A DNA stretch of 64,000 bases from the NCBI RefSeq assembly GCF_900176465.1, contig NZ_FWXR01000005.1, positions 1 to 64,000 of the forward strand. The letters run 5' to 3'. The notes under the pieces were generated by a model. It made no database searches. It saw nothing but the letters and a program-made list of their open reading frames with translations, and was not told the DNA's origin. Of this stretch, positions 55,447 through 64,000 are shown piece by piece (within the stretch, counting starts at the first letter, position 1; every line of letters starts with the position of its first letter). Source of the stretch: Fulvimarina manganoxydans. GTDB lineage: Bacteria; Pseudomonadota; Alphaproteobacteria; Rhizobiales; Rhizobiaceae. A program made the translations under genes and the position numbers.

Positions 55447-56387
55447 CAGGCCTTTCCTCCATCGTCGAAGAACGGCTCGGTGATCTGCCTATGGCCGAGC
55501 ATGAAGGCGTCCGCCACATGGCGGAGCGGCGAGACATCCACATCCGAGCGCTGGGAGCCGACGAGATCGACGAAATGGGCATAGATCCCGCGATATTCGG
55601 CATCCGGCGCATCGACGGTCGGCTGATCATTGAGAATGAGCTTCTTCCCGCCCTCCGACAGGGCCAGACGTCCGCCATCGTCGGTCTCGATCGTAATATC
55701 CCAGGTCTGCGGGCCTTCCTGGCGCCAGTCGAATTCGGCGGTAAAATCGACACCGGTGGCGTCGGTGAAGGCGAGATCGGCGGCGATCGGCGCCTGCCGG
55801 TTCTCGGGGAAAGTGAGCGCCGCCTTCGTCAGGAAGAAAGGCTGGGGCAGAATGGCCGTCGCGATCGACAGGGCATTGATCCCTGGATCGAAGACGCCGA
55901 GCCCCCCGGGCTCCCAGATCCAGTCCTGGCCCGGATGCCAGCGCCGCACATCCTCCTTCCAGACGATCCGGACCTTTTTGGCACGGCGGGCCGAAAGCCA
56001 TTCGGTCGCCGGTTCGACGGCCGGCGAGAAGCGCGAATGCCAAGTGGCAAAAAGTGATACGCCTTCGGCCTTGGCCGCTGCGACGAGATCGTCCATTTCG
56101 CTCAAAGTCGCGCCGGGCGGCTTTTCCAGGATCACATGCTTGCCGGCTTTAAGAGCTTCGAGCGCCAACTCATGGCGCACCTGGGGCGGTGTGCAGAGCG
56201 CGACGGCGTCGATTTCCGCGCCGGCTAGCATCTCACTCTGGGAGGCGAAGCTCGGCACCTCCTCAAGCGAGGCGGAGCGGCTGGCGACGGCGGCCAGTTC
56301 AATCCCCTCGGTTGCCGCAATGGCCGGAAAATGCTGATCGCGGGCAATCTTGCCGACACCGACGAGGCCGAGACGAATGGGGGGCAT
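55446..56387 (-). CDS. D-galactose / L-arabinose 1-dehydrogenase (Gfo/Idh family)
   Basis: This 313-residue oxidoreductase has the NAD(P)-binding LGLVGVGKIARDQHFPAI, CTPPQVRHELALEALKAGKH, VILEKPPGAT with the conserved Lys, and KEDVRRWHPGQDWIWEPGGL followed by VFDPGINALSI. The last two are hallmarks of the Azospirillum-type L-arabinose 1-dehydrogenase, which also accepts D-galactose. With dgoK and dgoA in the operon galactose is the more likely main substrate. ATG 56387 is preferred; a TTG at 56408 adds seven residues. Confidence 0.9.
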   Translation of the reverse strand: MPPIRLGLVGVGKIARDQHFPAIAATEGIELAAVASRSASLEEVPSFASQSEMLAGAEIDAVALCTPPQVRHELALEALKAGKHVILEKPPGATLSEMDDLVAAAKAEGVSLFATWHSRFSPAVEPATEWLSARRAKKVRIVWKEDVRRWHPGQDWIWEPGGLGVFDPGINALSIATAILPQPFFLTKAALTFPENRQAPIAADLAFTDATGVDFTAEFDWRQEGPQTWDITIETDDGGRLALSEGGKKLILNDQPTVDAPDAEYRGIYAHFVDLVGSQRSDVDVSPLRHVADAFMLGHRQITEPFFDDGGKA

Positions 56388-56417
56388 GGAGAGGCGATCC
56401 CTTATCAAGAATGGAAT

Positions 56418-56439
56418 TCGGCCCGCCGAGGCGGGCCGA
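56418..56439 (-). terminator. Stem-loop between gguB and the sugar dehydrogenase gene
   Basis: TCGGCCCGCC and GGCGGGCCGA form a perfect 10-bp GC-rich stem around GA, 29 bases after the gguB stop and 30 before the next start. On the minus strand it is followed by ATTCCATTCTT, so it is a partial terminator that would lower expression of the catabolic genes relative to the transporter. Confidence 0.6.
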
Positions 56440-56467
56440 GACGACTTTAAGAGGCCGACGCGATGCG

Positions 56468-57682
56468 TCAGGCGGCGCGCGAGCGGTTCACCACGTCGAA
56501 GATGACGGCGAGCAGCAGGACGAGGCCCTTGATGACCTGCTGATAGTCAATGCCGATGCCGAGGATCGACATGCCGTTGTTCATCACGCCCATGATGAAG
56601 GCACCGATGACCGCGCCGACCACTGTGCCGACACCGCCGGCCATGGAGGCGCCGCCAATGAAGACGGCCGCGATGACATCGAGCTCGAAGGCTAGGCCCG
56701 CCTTCGGAGTCGCCGTGTTGAGACGCGCGGCGAAGACGAGGCCGGCCAGTGCGGCGAGGACGCCCATATTGACGAAGGTCAGGAAGGTCAGCCGCTCGGT
56801 GTTGATGCCGGAAAGCTTGGCCGCCTTCTCATTGCCGCCGATGGCGTAAATGCGCCGGCCGATGGTCGTCCGCGACGTGATGAAAGCGTAGATGCCCATC
56901 AGAAGCGCCATGACGATCATCACATTCGGGAAGCCGCGGAAGGTCGCCAGAACCCAGGTGAGGTAGAGCACCGCGATGACGATCAGCAGCGTGCGGGCGA
57001 TGAAGAAGGCGAAGGGCTCGTCGTCATGGGACGTGCCGCGAGCGCGGAAGCGATTGCGCAGCGAGAAGAACAGGATCATCGCCGCGATGAAGGCGCCGAG
57101 CAGCGTCGAGACGAGGTGGAAGCCCCGCACATTGATGACGTCCGGCAGGAAGCCCGAGGACAAAAGCTGGAAATTCGCCGGGAACGGGCCGACCGATTGG
57201 CCCGCAAGAAGCCACAAGGTCAGCCCCTTGAAAACGAGCATGCCGGCGAGCGTCACGATGAAGGACGGGATTTTCCAATAGGCGACCCAATAGCCCTGCG
57301 CCGCGCCAATGATGCCGCCGACGGCAAGGCAGACGATGCTGGCCAACACATAGTTGACGTCCCACTCGACGATCATGACGGCCGCCAGGGCGCCCACGAA
57401 ACCGAGCACCGAGCCAACCGACAGGTCGATATTGCCGGAGACGATGACCAGCAGCATGCCGACCGCCATGATGACGATATAGCTGTTCTGGAGCACCAGA
57501 TTGGTCACGTTGATGGGCTTCAACAAGATGCCGTCCGTGGCGATCTGGAAGAAGGCCATGATCACCACAAGGGCGATCAGAATGCCGTATTCGCGCATAT
57601 GGCGGCGCAGGAAGGCGAGACTGCTCGACCCGCCCCCGCTTGCACCGGCCATGGCGACGTCGTTGGTGGCTTGTTGGGACAT
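56468..57682 (-). CDS. gguB: Multiple-sugar ABC transporter permease (GguB type)
   Basis: This 404-residue polytopic protein is of the ribose/xylose permease family. It has NLVLQNSYIVIMAVGMLLVI, the hallmark GNIDLSVGSVLGFVGALAAV, YWKIPSFIVTLAGMLVFKGL, IYAIGGNEKAAKLSGINTER and ASMAGGVGTVVGAVIGAFIM. ATG 57682 has AGGAAAAGAGG upstream; ATG 57697 overlaps the ATPase stop and lacks it. It forms the channel for sugars delivered by ChvE. Confidence 0.92.
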   Translation of the reverse strand: MSQQATNDVAMAGASGGGSSSLAFLRRHMREYGILIALVVIMAFFQIATDGILLKPINVTNLVLQNSYIVIMAVGMLLVIVSGNIDLSVGSVLGFVGALAAVMIVEWDVNYVLASIVCLAVGGIIGAAQGYWVAYWKIPSFIVTLAGMLVFKGLTLWLLAGQSVGPFPANFQLLSSGFLPDVINVRGFHLVSTLLGAFIAAMILFFSLRNRFRARGTSHDDEPFAFFIARTLLIVIAVLYLTWVLATFRGFPNVMIVMALLMGIYAFITSRTTIGRRIYAIGGNEKAAKLSGINTERLTFLTFVNMGVLAALAGLVFAARLNTATPKAGLAFELDVIAAVFIGGASMAGGVGTVVGAVIGAFIMGVMNNGMSILGIGIDYQQVIKGLVLLLAVIFDVVNRSRAA

Positions 57683-57693
57683 GCCTCTTTTCC

Positions 57694-59226
57694 TCACGCC
57701 TTGCCGGACGACCGAATGATGGTCGCCATGATCTTTTCCTGGGAGGCCTCGCTCGTCGGCATCTCGCCGACGAAGCGCCCCTCGTTCATCACATAGATCC
57801 GGTCCGACATGCCTAGGAGCTCAGGCATTTCGGACGAGATGACGATCACCGCCCGGCCCTGCGCGGCCAGTTCGTTGACGATCGAATAGATTTCGTATTT
57901 CGCGCCCACATCGATGCCGCGGGTCGGCTCGTCGAGGATCAGCACCTCAGGGTCGGCGAAGAGCCATTTCGACAGGACGACCTTCTGCTGATTGCCGCCC
58001 GACAGATTGATACATTCCTGGCCGATGCTCGACGACTTGATCCGCATGCGGTCGCGATAGTCGTTGGCGATCGCAATTTCCCTGGCTTCGTCGATGACGA
58101 GGCCGTTGGAGATGCCGGAGAGATTGGCGAGCGGGATGTTGCGGCGGATCGGCTCGTCGAGGACGAGGCCGTAGCCCTTGCGATCCTCGGTGACGTAGCA
58201 GATGCCCGATGCGATGGCCCGCGAGACCGTGGAGGTGTCGGCGGGCCGGCCATGGACGAGAACCTCGCCTTGCGCGTTCTTGCCATAGGAGCGGCCGAAG
58301 AGGCTCATGGCGAGTTCGGTGCGCCCAGCCCCCATCAGCCCCGCAATACCGACCACCTCGCCGGCACGCACATGGAAGGAGACGTCCTTGACCACTTTAC
58401 GCCCGGAATGGAGCGGATGCTCGCAGCTCCAGTTCTTCACCTCGAAGACGGTCTCGCCGATCTTCGGGGTTCGCGGCGGATAGCGGTCCTCGATGGAACG
58501 GCCGACCATGTCGCGAATGATGTCGTCCTCGGAGACCTGGCCACCTTCGCAATCGAGCGTCGAGACCGAGGCGCCGTCGCGCAAGACGGTGATGGAATCG
58601 GCGACGCGGGCGATCTCGTTCAGCTTGTGGGAGATCATGATCGAGGCGATGCCGCGTGCCTTGAATTCGAGAAGCAGATCGAGAAGCGCCGCCGAATCCT
58701 TCTCGTTCAGCGAAGAGGTCGGCTCGTCGAGAATGAGGAGCTTGACCTCCTTCGACAACGCTTTGGCGATCTCGACGAGCTGCTGCTTGCCGAGGCCGAG
58801 ATTGGTGATCAGCTCCTTTGGGCTTTCCTTCAGCCCGACGCGCTTCAAGAGCTCTTCGGTCCGCTCAAAGGTATCCGACCAATCGATGATGCCCTTTGCG
58901 GCTCGCTCATTGCCGAGATAGATGTTCTCGGCGATCGACAGCAGCGGAATGAGCGCCAGTTCCTGGTGAATGATGATGATGCCGAGCTTCTCGGAATCCC
59001 GGATGCCGGCAAAGCGGCATTCGTCGCCGCGAAAGAAGATGTCGCCCTCATAGGAGCCATGAGGATAGATGCCCGACAGGACCTTCATCAGGGTCGACTT
59101 GCCCGCGCCGTTTTCTCCGCACAGCGCATGAATCTCGCCTTCGGCGACCTTGAGATTCACGTTGTCGAGGGCCTTGACGCCCGGAAACGTCTTGGTGATC
59201 CCCCGCATTTCCAGAATGGGTTGCAT
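57694..59226 (-). CDS. gguA: Multiple-sugar ABC transporter ATPase (GguA type)
   Basis: This 510-residue double ATPase has in half 1 Walker [17 protein letters not shown], the signature region [16 protein letters not shown] and [14 protein letters not shown]. Half 2 has the degenerate P-loop [16 protein letters not shown] and a full signature [16 protein letters not shown] with [19 protein letters not shown]. One active and one altered nucleotide site are normal for this family. ATG 59226 ([14 protein letters not shown]) is preferred over ATG 59244. It lies downstream of chvE after a strong hairpin. Confidence 0.93.
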   Translation of the reverse strand: MQPILEMRGITKTFPGVKALDNVNLKVAEGEIHALCGENGAGKSTLMKVLSGIYPHGSYEGDIFFRGDECRFAGIRDSEKLGIIIIHQELALIPLLSIAENIYLGNERAAKGIIDWSDTFERTEELLKRVGLKESPKELITNLGLGKQQLVEIAKALSKEVKLLILDEPTSSLNEKDSAALLDLLLEFKARGIASIMISHKLNEIARVADSITVLRDGASVSTLDCEGGQVSEDDIIRDMVGRSIEDRYPPRTPKIGETVFEVKNWSCEHPLHSGRKVVKDVSFHVRAGEVVGIAGLMGAGRTELAMSLFGRSYGKNAQGEVLVHGRPADTSTVSRAIASGICYVTEDRKGYGLVLDEPIRRNIPLANLSGISNGLVIDEAREIAIANDYRDRMRIKSSSIGQECINLSGGNQQKVVLSKWLFADPEVLILDEPTRGIDVGAKYEIYSIVNELAAQGRAVIVISSEMPELLGMSDRIYVMNEGRFVGEMPTSEASQEKIMATIIRSSGKA

Positions 59227-59313
59227 CGAATGGCGCCCTCGCATCGATCCGCCCGGATACTCTCTGGACGGACATCAGCCATATGTCTCAATCAGTGGAT
59301 GAGCGATCGAAAG

Positions 59314-59338
59314 GCCGGGGCGGGATGCCCGCCCCGGC
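59314..59338 (-). terminator. Strong stem-loop between chvE and gguA
   Basis: Perfect 11-bp arms GCCGGGGCGGG (59314-59324) and CCCGCCCCGGC (59328-59338) with a 3-base loop lie just after the chvE stop. On the minus strand CTTTCG follows. Such a structure commonly protects the binding-protein mRNA and ends most transcripts, giving more binding protein than transporter. Confidence 0.7.
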
Positions 59339-59354
59339 TTCTTGAATCGTCGTC

Positions 59355-60425
59355 TTATTTCAGCTGGTCGGCCGTGTAGTATCCGCTATCGACGAGCGTG
59401 CTCTCGATATTGTCCTTGGTCACCAGCTGCGGCTTCAGGAGGTAGGACGGAACGACCTTGACACCGTTGTCATAGGTCTCGGTGTCGTTGATCTCCGGCT
59501 CGCCGCCTTCCAGCACCGCATTGACCATCTGCACGGTGACGCGAGCGAGCTCACGGGTGTCCTTGAAGATGGTGGAATACTGGTCGCCGCGCTCGATCGC
59601 CTTGACCGAGGGGACTTCCGCGTCCTGACCCGTGATGATCGGCATTTTCATGTCGCCCGAGCCGTAGCCGACGCCCTTCAGCGAGGAGATGATGCCGATG
59701 GACAGGCCGTCATAGGGCGACAGAACGCCGTTGACCTGATTGTCGCCGGTGTAGTTGGCCGACAGAAGGTTGTCCATGCGGGCCTGAGCGACCGCGCCGT
59801 CCCAGCGCAGGGTGCCGACCGTATCCATGCCGGTCTGACCGGACGGGATCTTGATCTTGCCCTCGTCGATCAGCGGCTGAAGCACGCTCATCGCACCGTT
59901 GTAGAAGAAGTAGGCGTTGTTGTCGTCCGGCGAGCCGCCGAAGAGCTCCACATTCCAGCTCTCGGCGTCGGGGAAGCGCTCCTTGAGACCCTGGACGAGG
60001 GACTCGCCCTGGAGAACGCCGACCTGGAAGTTGTCGAAGGTCGCATAATAGTCGACATCGCCGGAATCGCGGATCAGGCGGTCATAGGCGATCACCGGAA
60101 TGCCCGACGCGGCCGCATTGGCGAGCACGTTGGAAAGCGTCGTGCCGTCGATGGCCGCAATCACCAGAGCGTCGACGCCCTTCGTCACCATGTTCTCGAC
60201 CTGTGCGAGCTGGTTCGGAATGTCGTCCTCGGCATATTGCAGATCCGCGTCGTAACCCGCGTCCTGGAACTGCTTGACCATGTTGTTGCCGTCGTCGATC
60301 CAGCGCGCCGAGGACTTGGTCGGCATGGAGATGCCGACGGTGCCCTTATCCTGCGCTACGACCGGACCGGCCGAAAACACTGCGACGGCCGCAGCGGCGA
60401 TCGCCAGGCGCTTCATAAGTTTCAT
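59355..60425 (-). CDS. chvE: Periplasmic sugar-binding protein, ChvE family
   Basis: This 356-residue binding protein has a signal peptide ([20 protein letters not shown]). The mature part agrees closely with Agrobacterium Chv[81 protein letters not shown] and [20 protein letters not shown]. ChvE binds galactose, glucose, arabinose, xylose and related sugars; in Agrobacterium it also stimulates VirA. No virA is in the window. It is 54 bases after the regulator gene. Confidence 0.94.
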   Translation of the reverse strand: MKLMKRLAIAAAAVAVFSAGPVVAQDKGTVGISMPTKSSARWIDDGNNMVKQFQDAGYDADLQYAEDDIPNQLAQVENMVTKGVDALVIAAIDGTTLSNVLANAAASGIPVIAYDRLIRDSGDVDYYATFDNFQVGVLQGESLVQGLKERFPDAESWNVELFGGSPDDNNAYFFYNGAMSVLQPLIDEGKIKIPSGQTGMDTVGTLRWDGAVAQARMDNLLSANYTGDNQVNGVLSPYDGLSIGIISSLKGVGYGSGDMKMPIITGQDAEVPSVKAIERGDQYSTIFKDTRELARVTVQMVNAVLEGGEPEINDTETYDNGVKVVPSYLLKPQLVTKDNIESTLVDSGYYTADQLK

Positions 60426-60479
60426 CTGAGGGTTTCCTCCGTCTCCCGTTGAAGATGTCGACTGGCACGAGATCCGGCG

Positions 60480-61277
60480 TCATGCCGGCGCCCGTGCCTC
60501 GCCCCGCCATCCGGCGGGTCGATCAGGTGTCTGGTGCCGCCCGTCGCTCCCGCCGAGGCCGTGATCCTCGGCGTAAAGGGCGCTCATCACGTCGTTGAAG
60601 GCGCTTTCGATCAGGCGTCGCATAAAGAGTTCGGATGCCTCCTCGTCGCCGGCACAGATCGCATCGCAGACCCGCTCGTGCTGGCGAACGGTCTCCAATT
60701 GCGGATTTTGACGCCAGGAGAGGGAAAAGGAGATCGACAAGCTCTTTTCGATCAAGGCACCGAGCGAGCGCAGGAGCGGGTTTCCGCTCCCTTCCAGAAT
60801 GATACGATGAAAGGATATATCGGCCGCGATCAGTTCCTGCGAGCCACGCGGATTGTCCCGCATGCCGCCGAGCGCCTCGCGCAGCCTTTGGCAATCGGAT
60901 GCCGCCATACGGCGCGCCGCGAGCCGCGAGGCCGCAGGTTCGTTGACCAGGCGCATTTCATAAAGCGCCTCGACGAAAGGTTGCCGTCGCTCGGCCTTCA
61001 GGTGCCACTGCATCACATCGACATCGAGCATGTTCCATTCATGCTCGGCCTGGACACGTGTTCCCACCTTCGGACCGACTGAGACGAGGCTTTTGGCTGC
61101 CAAAAGCCGGACCGCCTCCCGAACCACCGTTCGCGAAACGCCATACTGGCGCGACAATTCGGCTTCGGTCGGCAGACTGTCACCGGCCTTCAGGCGACCA
61201 TCGGCGATCTGCGCGCCGAGTTCGCCCGAAAGCGCGATGGAGCGGTTCGTCCGCTTCGGTGCCAAGCCTTCGCTCAA
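60480..61277 (-). CDS. GntR-family regulator (FadR/FCD), likely of the galactose operon
   Basis: This 265-residue regulator has a winged helix (LGAQIADGRLKAGDSLPTEA, ELSRQYGVSRTVVREAVRLL, SLVSVGPKVGTRVQ) and an FCD domain (FVEALYEMRLVNEPAASRLA, DISFHRIILEGSGNPLLRSL, HERVCDAICAGDEEASELFM). The DVDVMQWHL phrase after the DNA-binding domain occurs in DgoR-type galactonate regulators. It is the first gene of the chvE-ggu-dgo operon and so is likely to control it and itself. The tail is Arg/Gly/Pro-rich and probably disordered. Confidence 0.9.
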   Translation of the reverse strand: MSEGLAPKRTNRSIALSGELGAQIADGRLKAGDSLPTEAELSRQYGVSRTVVREAVRLLAAKSLVSVGPKVGTRVQAEHEWNMLDVDVMQWHLKAERRQPFVEALYEMRLVNEPAASRLAARRMAASDCQRLREALGGMRDNPRGSQELIAADISFHRIILEGSGNPLLRSLGALIEKSLSISFSLSWRQNPQLETVRQHERVCDAICAGDEEASELFMRRLIESAFNDVMSALYAEDHGLGGSDGRHQTPDRPAGWRGEARAPA

Positions 61278-61459
61278 ATGTCGCAGGCCCTCCCAAGCCC
61301 ATCAAACGCTTCCATCCGCAAGGGCTGAACCCTTGGCGACGTCGCGGCGAAACTTTGTCCGCGAAGAGTGCCGCCCGGGACAGAAATCGCTCTCGAAGTC
61401 CGCACCCTCGGCAAGGCGGAGCTGTGTCCGGCCGAGGCCTCCCAGACCGCGTAAATTCT

Positions 61460-61476
61460 CAATGATCATACCATTG
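61460..61476. promoter_or_regulatory. Candidate operator upstream of the second GntR gene
   Basis: CAATGATCATACCATTG has 5-bp outer symmetry (CAATG/CATTG) and lies 183 bp upstream of the regulator start in the 370-bp gap before the stress-protein gene. GntR proteins of the DgoR kind bind similar T-rich palindromes. Weakly supported. Confidence 0.3.
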
Positions 61477-61655
61477 CCCGATTCGCGCTTCGATGCAAGA
61501 GCCGGAAACGCGGACGGATCGGACCATACGAAAGGCTTATGAAAGCACGCCTAGAATTGATCCCGATCAAGGACGGCGACCGGTGATCGTCCGATGGTGC
61601 CTCTCAAGACGCGAATGCCTCGCGCCGCTTCACAAAGAGTGAATGGGAGATGACC

Positions 61656-62564
61656 ATGAACCAGAGCGTGATGAACGAAGTCCTGCCGGACGATCGACAG
61701 GAGCCCCGTCAAGAGGGCGCGAGGAAGACCGCCCATCGCTTTGCCGATCTCGGCGTCCATGTGACCGGCACCGAAAGCGACGCGGCGGTCGTCTCGGCAG
61801 CCGCCAAACTCGGAGAGATGTTCGGCGCCCATTTGGAAGGGCTGTTGACCAACCATATCCCGGCCCCACCGGCAGTCGCCGCGCCCGGCGTCGATGCCTT
61901 GGCCGCCGACCTCAGGCGGCGCGGCACGGAAACCGGCAATGCTCTCTTCGCCAAGGCCAAGGAGCGTCTGGACGGGACTGGACTGCGCAGCGATCTGCGC
62001 CGCGTCGACGGCGTGGCGCTCGACTTTATCGAGGCGACCGCGCGCCTGGCCCGGGCGACCGACCTCTTCGCCATCGCTCAGCCGGGCAAGAACGACGTCA
62101 TGATGACGCCGGTTCTGGAAGGCGTATTGTTCAATGCGGGCTCGGCGGCGCTGATCGTGCCGAAAGAGGCGGCGGAGCTCGGCGAACTCGAGACCGTGCT
62201 GATTGCCTGGCGCGATACGCCCGAATGCGCCCGGGCGATCGCCGCCGCGCTGCCGCTTCTTCAACGGGCGAGCCAGGTGGTTCTCGTCTCGATCGCGGAG
62301 AACGGATCGGACGAAGAGCGCCACCGTGAGCCCGCAGCCGATACGGCGAGACATCTGGCCCGCCACGGCGTCAATGTGGAGGTGCGGCACGTGCCGCGCT
62401 GGAAGCATCCAGCGGAAGGCATTCTCGATCAGGCGCAGATCGTCGGAGCCGGCCTCATCGTGCTGGGCGCCTATGGCCATTCGCGGCTTCGCGAGATGAT
62501 CCTCGGGGGCGTCACCCGCGAACTTCTGGAGACCAGCCGTCTGCCGCTCTTCATGGTGCATTGA
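61656..62564 (+). CDS. Universal stress protein, UspA family, tandem-domain
   Basis: This 302-residue protein is about twice the size of a single Usp. The N-terminal half is degenerate (VHVTGTESDAAVVSAAAKLG). The C-terminal half has the Usp nucleotide-binding pattern, GAYGHSRLREMILGGVTREL, and ends SRLPLFMVH. ATG 61656 is preferred because GGGAG lies six bases upstream, while ATG 61650 touches it. It stands alone between the sugar operon and a small gene; a general stress role is all that can be said. Confidence 0.88.
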   Translation: MNQSVMNEVLPDDRQEPRQEGARKTAHRFADLGVHVTGTESDAAVVSAAAKLGEMFGAHLEGLLTNHIPAPPAVAAPGVDALAADLRRRGTETGNALFAKAKERLDGTGLRSDLRRVDGVALDFIEATARLARATDLFAIAQPGKNDVMMTPVLEGVLFNAGSAALIVPKEAAELGELETVLIAWRDTPECARAIAAALPLLQRASQVVLVSIAENGSDEERHREPAADTARHLARHGVNVEVRHVPRWKHPAEGILDQAQIVGAGLIVLGAYGHSRLREMILGGVTRELLETSRLPLFMVH

Positions 62565-62628
62565 TCGAGCGGAAAACGGAGCCTGCTTTCTCATAGCAGC
62601 GTCTCGATAGCAGGTTCGGGAGGCTGCG

Positions 62629-62672
62629 GCGGTCCTCTGCCTCATCATCGGCCCTCAGAGGCAGAGGACCGC
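62629..62672 (+). terminator. Long perfect stem-loop after the stress-protein gene
   Basis: GCGGTCCTCTGCCTC (62629-62643) and GAGGCAGAGGACCGC (62658-62672) are perfect 15-bp arms with a 14-base loop, 65 bases after the usp stop and 34 before the next start. No T-run follows (TTCGTCC), so it may be a terminator of weak type or a leader structure of the small gene downstream. Confidence 0.55.
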
Positions 62673-62705
62673 TTCGTCCAACAGACGAGGCCAAGGAGCA
62701 TCAAG

Positions 62706-62936
62706 ATGTCGCTCTATCCCCTGGAATATCGCATAGAACCCGACGGCGCAGCCTGGGCGGTCATGTTCGGTGGAGAATCCCATGGCGGCTTCGACAATCG
62801 ACGCAGCGCCATCAAGTCGGCGGTTGCCGACGCCATCCGGGTCGAGAAGCTCGGATACCGCGTCGCGGTGGTCGCGAGCCGGCCGAAGGGCTGCGAAGCC
62901 CTTTGCGAACGGATGATCAAGCGGCCGCATTTGTGA
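62706..62936 (+). CDS. Small hypothetical protein (DUF2188-like)
   Basis: This 76-residue protein reads RIEPDGAAWAVMFGGESHGG then NRRSAIKSAVADAIRVEKLG, a strand-turn-strand-helix pattern like small DUF2188-type proteins, which have a W-x-V core and an AI..A helix. AAGGAG lies eight bases before the ATG. Its function is unknown. A long stem-loop lies 34 bases upstream. Confidence 0.75.
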   Translation: MSLYPLEYRIEPDGAAWAVMFGGESHGGFDNRRSAIKSAVADAIRVEKLGYRVAVVASRPKGCEALCERMIKRPHL

Positions 62937-63049
62937 GCCTGTCGCATCCCGTTCGGGCGACTGACCACAAGATCCCGTTCACCTTCGCAAGAGGGCAAGG
63001 CGCTCGGCCTTGGTGACAAGCGGGCATCGGCCGGCTAAATCTCGCAGCC

Positions 63050-63484
63050 ATGCGGCTCTTCCGACACCTCCTTCACGATCGATCGGCGAGCCTTGCCCTC
63101 GCGGTGATCCTGTTGGAGCTGTTCCTCCTGCAAGGCGCCGCTTCTGCCTTGGGCTGTCAGAGAGACACTTTCGGGCCCCTGACGCCAGTCTCCGCCGCCG
63201 CCGACCTCGCACAGGTCCGGTGTCATGGTCGGCCGCCGACGCAAGATGCCTCAGTCCGCAACGAACAGCCGGGCGCCCCGATGGACCCCGACTGCTGCGT
63301 CGAGACTTGCGCTCTCGCATGTGCCGGGGTCGCCTCCTCCGCCTTGATCGAGAGCGGGGCGACGGCTGTCCAGGCGCCCCACACCCGGGCCGGCCCGCTC
63401 GCGGAGTACCCCGCCCCGGTCCCATCGCCTGCTTTTGGCCCCGGCCAGCAAAAGGCACGTCCTCCACCCTCCGTTCGTGTCTGA
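63050..63484 (+). CDS. Small Cys-rich exported protein next to a copper chaperone gene (DUF2946-like)
   Basis: This 144-residue protein has an N-terminal hydrophobic segment (LALAVILLELFLLQGAASAL) that reads as a signal peptide, and a Cys cluster DPDCCVETCALACAG with a His nearby. The tail is Pro-rich. Cys/His-rich small exported proteins of the DUF2946 kind are often encoded beside PCu(A)C and other copper genes, as here. Metal binding is inferred; no enzyme motif is present. The next gene starts 77 bases downstream on the same strand. Confidence 0.6.
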   Translation: MRLFRHLLHDRSASLALAVILLELFLLQGAASALGCQRDTFGPLTPVSAAADLAQVRCHGRPPTQDASVRNEQPGAPMDPDCCVETCALACAGVASSALIESGATAVQAPHTRAGPLAEYPAPVPSPAFGPGQQKARPPPSVRV

Positions 63485-63561
63485 CATCGCCAAGACCGCG
63501 CCTGCCGCCCTCTTGCGACATGCGCCCGGCCAGACCATCCCCATTGAACGGAGACCTTCCA

Positions 63562-64000
63562 ATGACCACCCTGTTTCGCGGCCTCGGCGCCGCTTTGACC
63601 TTCACCGCCCTTTCGGCCGCCATCGCCCTGACCGGCGCCGCAAGCGCCCACGAATACAAGATGGGCGAGGTCGCGATCGGCCATCCCTGGACACGCGCGA
63701 CCCTGCCGAACGCCAAGGTGGCCGGCGCCTATATGAGCTTCACCAATTCCGGCAAAGAGCCGGCCCGCCTCGTCGGCGGCTCATCGCCCCTCTCTGAGGG
63801 CGTCGAAATCCATGAAATGTCCATGCAGGACGGCGTCATGAAGATGCAGGCGCTTGAAAATGGGCTGGATATTCCCGCCGGCGAGACCGTCACCTTGGAG
63901 CCGGGCGGCTATCACATCATGATGACTGGGCTGAAGAAGAGCATTGCCGAAGGCGATAAGGTGCCGCTGACACTGACATTCGCCAATGGCGAAACGGTCA
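63562..64000 (+). CDS. Periplasmic copper chaperone PCu(A)C, 3' end beyond window
   Basis: The first 146 residues are visible. There is a signal peptide (ALTFTALSAAIALTGAASAH), then WTRATLPNAKVAGAYMSFTN, GVEIHEMSMQDGVMKM and GGYHIMMTGLK, which supply the Met and His copper ligands of the H(M)X10MX21HXM-type site of PCu(A)C proteins. It delivers Cu(I) to cytochrome oxidase in the periplasm. GGAG lies upstream of the ATG. The window ends before the stop. Confidence 0.93.
   Translation, partial: MTTLFRGLGAALTFTALSAAIALTGAASAHEYKMGEVAIGHPWTRATLPNAKVAGAYMSFTNSGKEPARLVGGSSPLSEGVEIHEMSMQDGVMKMQALENGLDIPAGETVTLEPGGYHIMMTGLKKSIAEGDKVPLTLTFANGETV

Overview
The window reads as the chromosome of a GC-rich alphaproteobacterium of the Rhizobiales (Hyphomicrobiales). 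The supporting evidence is a ChvE-GguA-GguB sugar transporter, an Agrobacterium-type galacturonate oxidation module (udh, gci, kdgD, ketoglutarate semialdehyde dehydrogenase), an agrobactin/vibriobactin-like siderophore locus, and GCATGAT...ATCATGC palindromes of the kind scattered through Rhizobiales genomes. A plant- or detritus-associated lifestyle is inferred, not shown. All family calls are from reading the sequence; no database was searched.

Positions 1-9975 are a scarred accessory zone. It has a truncated MFS transporter abutting a truncated PspA-like gene end, a very large secreted-type protein with two subtilisin domains (1362-5939), about 1 kb of AT-rich DNA without a gene, and a cluster of dead insertion sequences: an IS256 element with three visible transposase lesions, flanked by pieces of two different IS630 elements in opposite orientation, then an integrase scrap.

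Positions 9976-21000 are an 11.0-kb genomic island inserted in the 3' end of a tRNA-Gln(CTG) gene. A 17-bp direct repeat of the tRNA end bounds it (9976-9992 and 20984-21000). It carries a frameshifted tyrosine integrase, two serine recombinases, two small DNA-binding-type proteins and a type I restriction-modification operon, hsdM-hsdS-hsdR. hsdR has an in-frame amber codon at codon 868.

Positions 21521-44936 are an iron-acquisition locus: an LLM-type flavin monooxygenase, a FecCDE-like ABC transporter with binding protein and TonB-dependent receptor, a siderophore-interacting reductase, and non-ribosomal assembly of a catecholate siderophore. entC, entE, entB and entA homologues make and activate 2,3-dihydroxybenzoate. 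A Cy-Cy-A-carrier protein, a free-standing condensation protein and a C-carrier-C protein do the assembly. Together the first and third look like vibriobactin synthetase VibF split into two genes. A PrlF-YhaV toxin-antitoxin pair sits between the halves. No phosphopantetheinyl transferase is visible.

Positions 45225-61277 are sugar-acid and sugar catabolism. A divergent cluster around a FadR-type GntR regulator oxidises galacturonate or glucuronate to 2-oxoglutarate; two matching palindromes mark likely operators. A convergent operon runs GntR regulator, chvE, gguA, gguB, sugar 1-dehydrogenase, galM, dgoK, dgoA, lactonase: a De Ley-Doudoroff galactose pathway with its importer but without a galactonate dehydratase. 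The right end holds a universal stress protein, two small proteins and the start of a PCu(A)C copper chaperone cut by the window edge.
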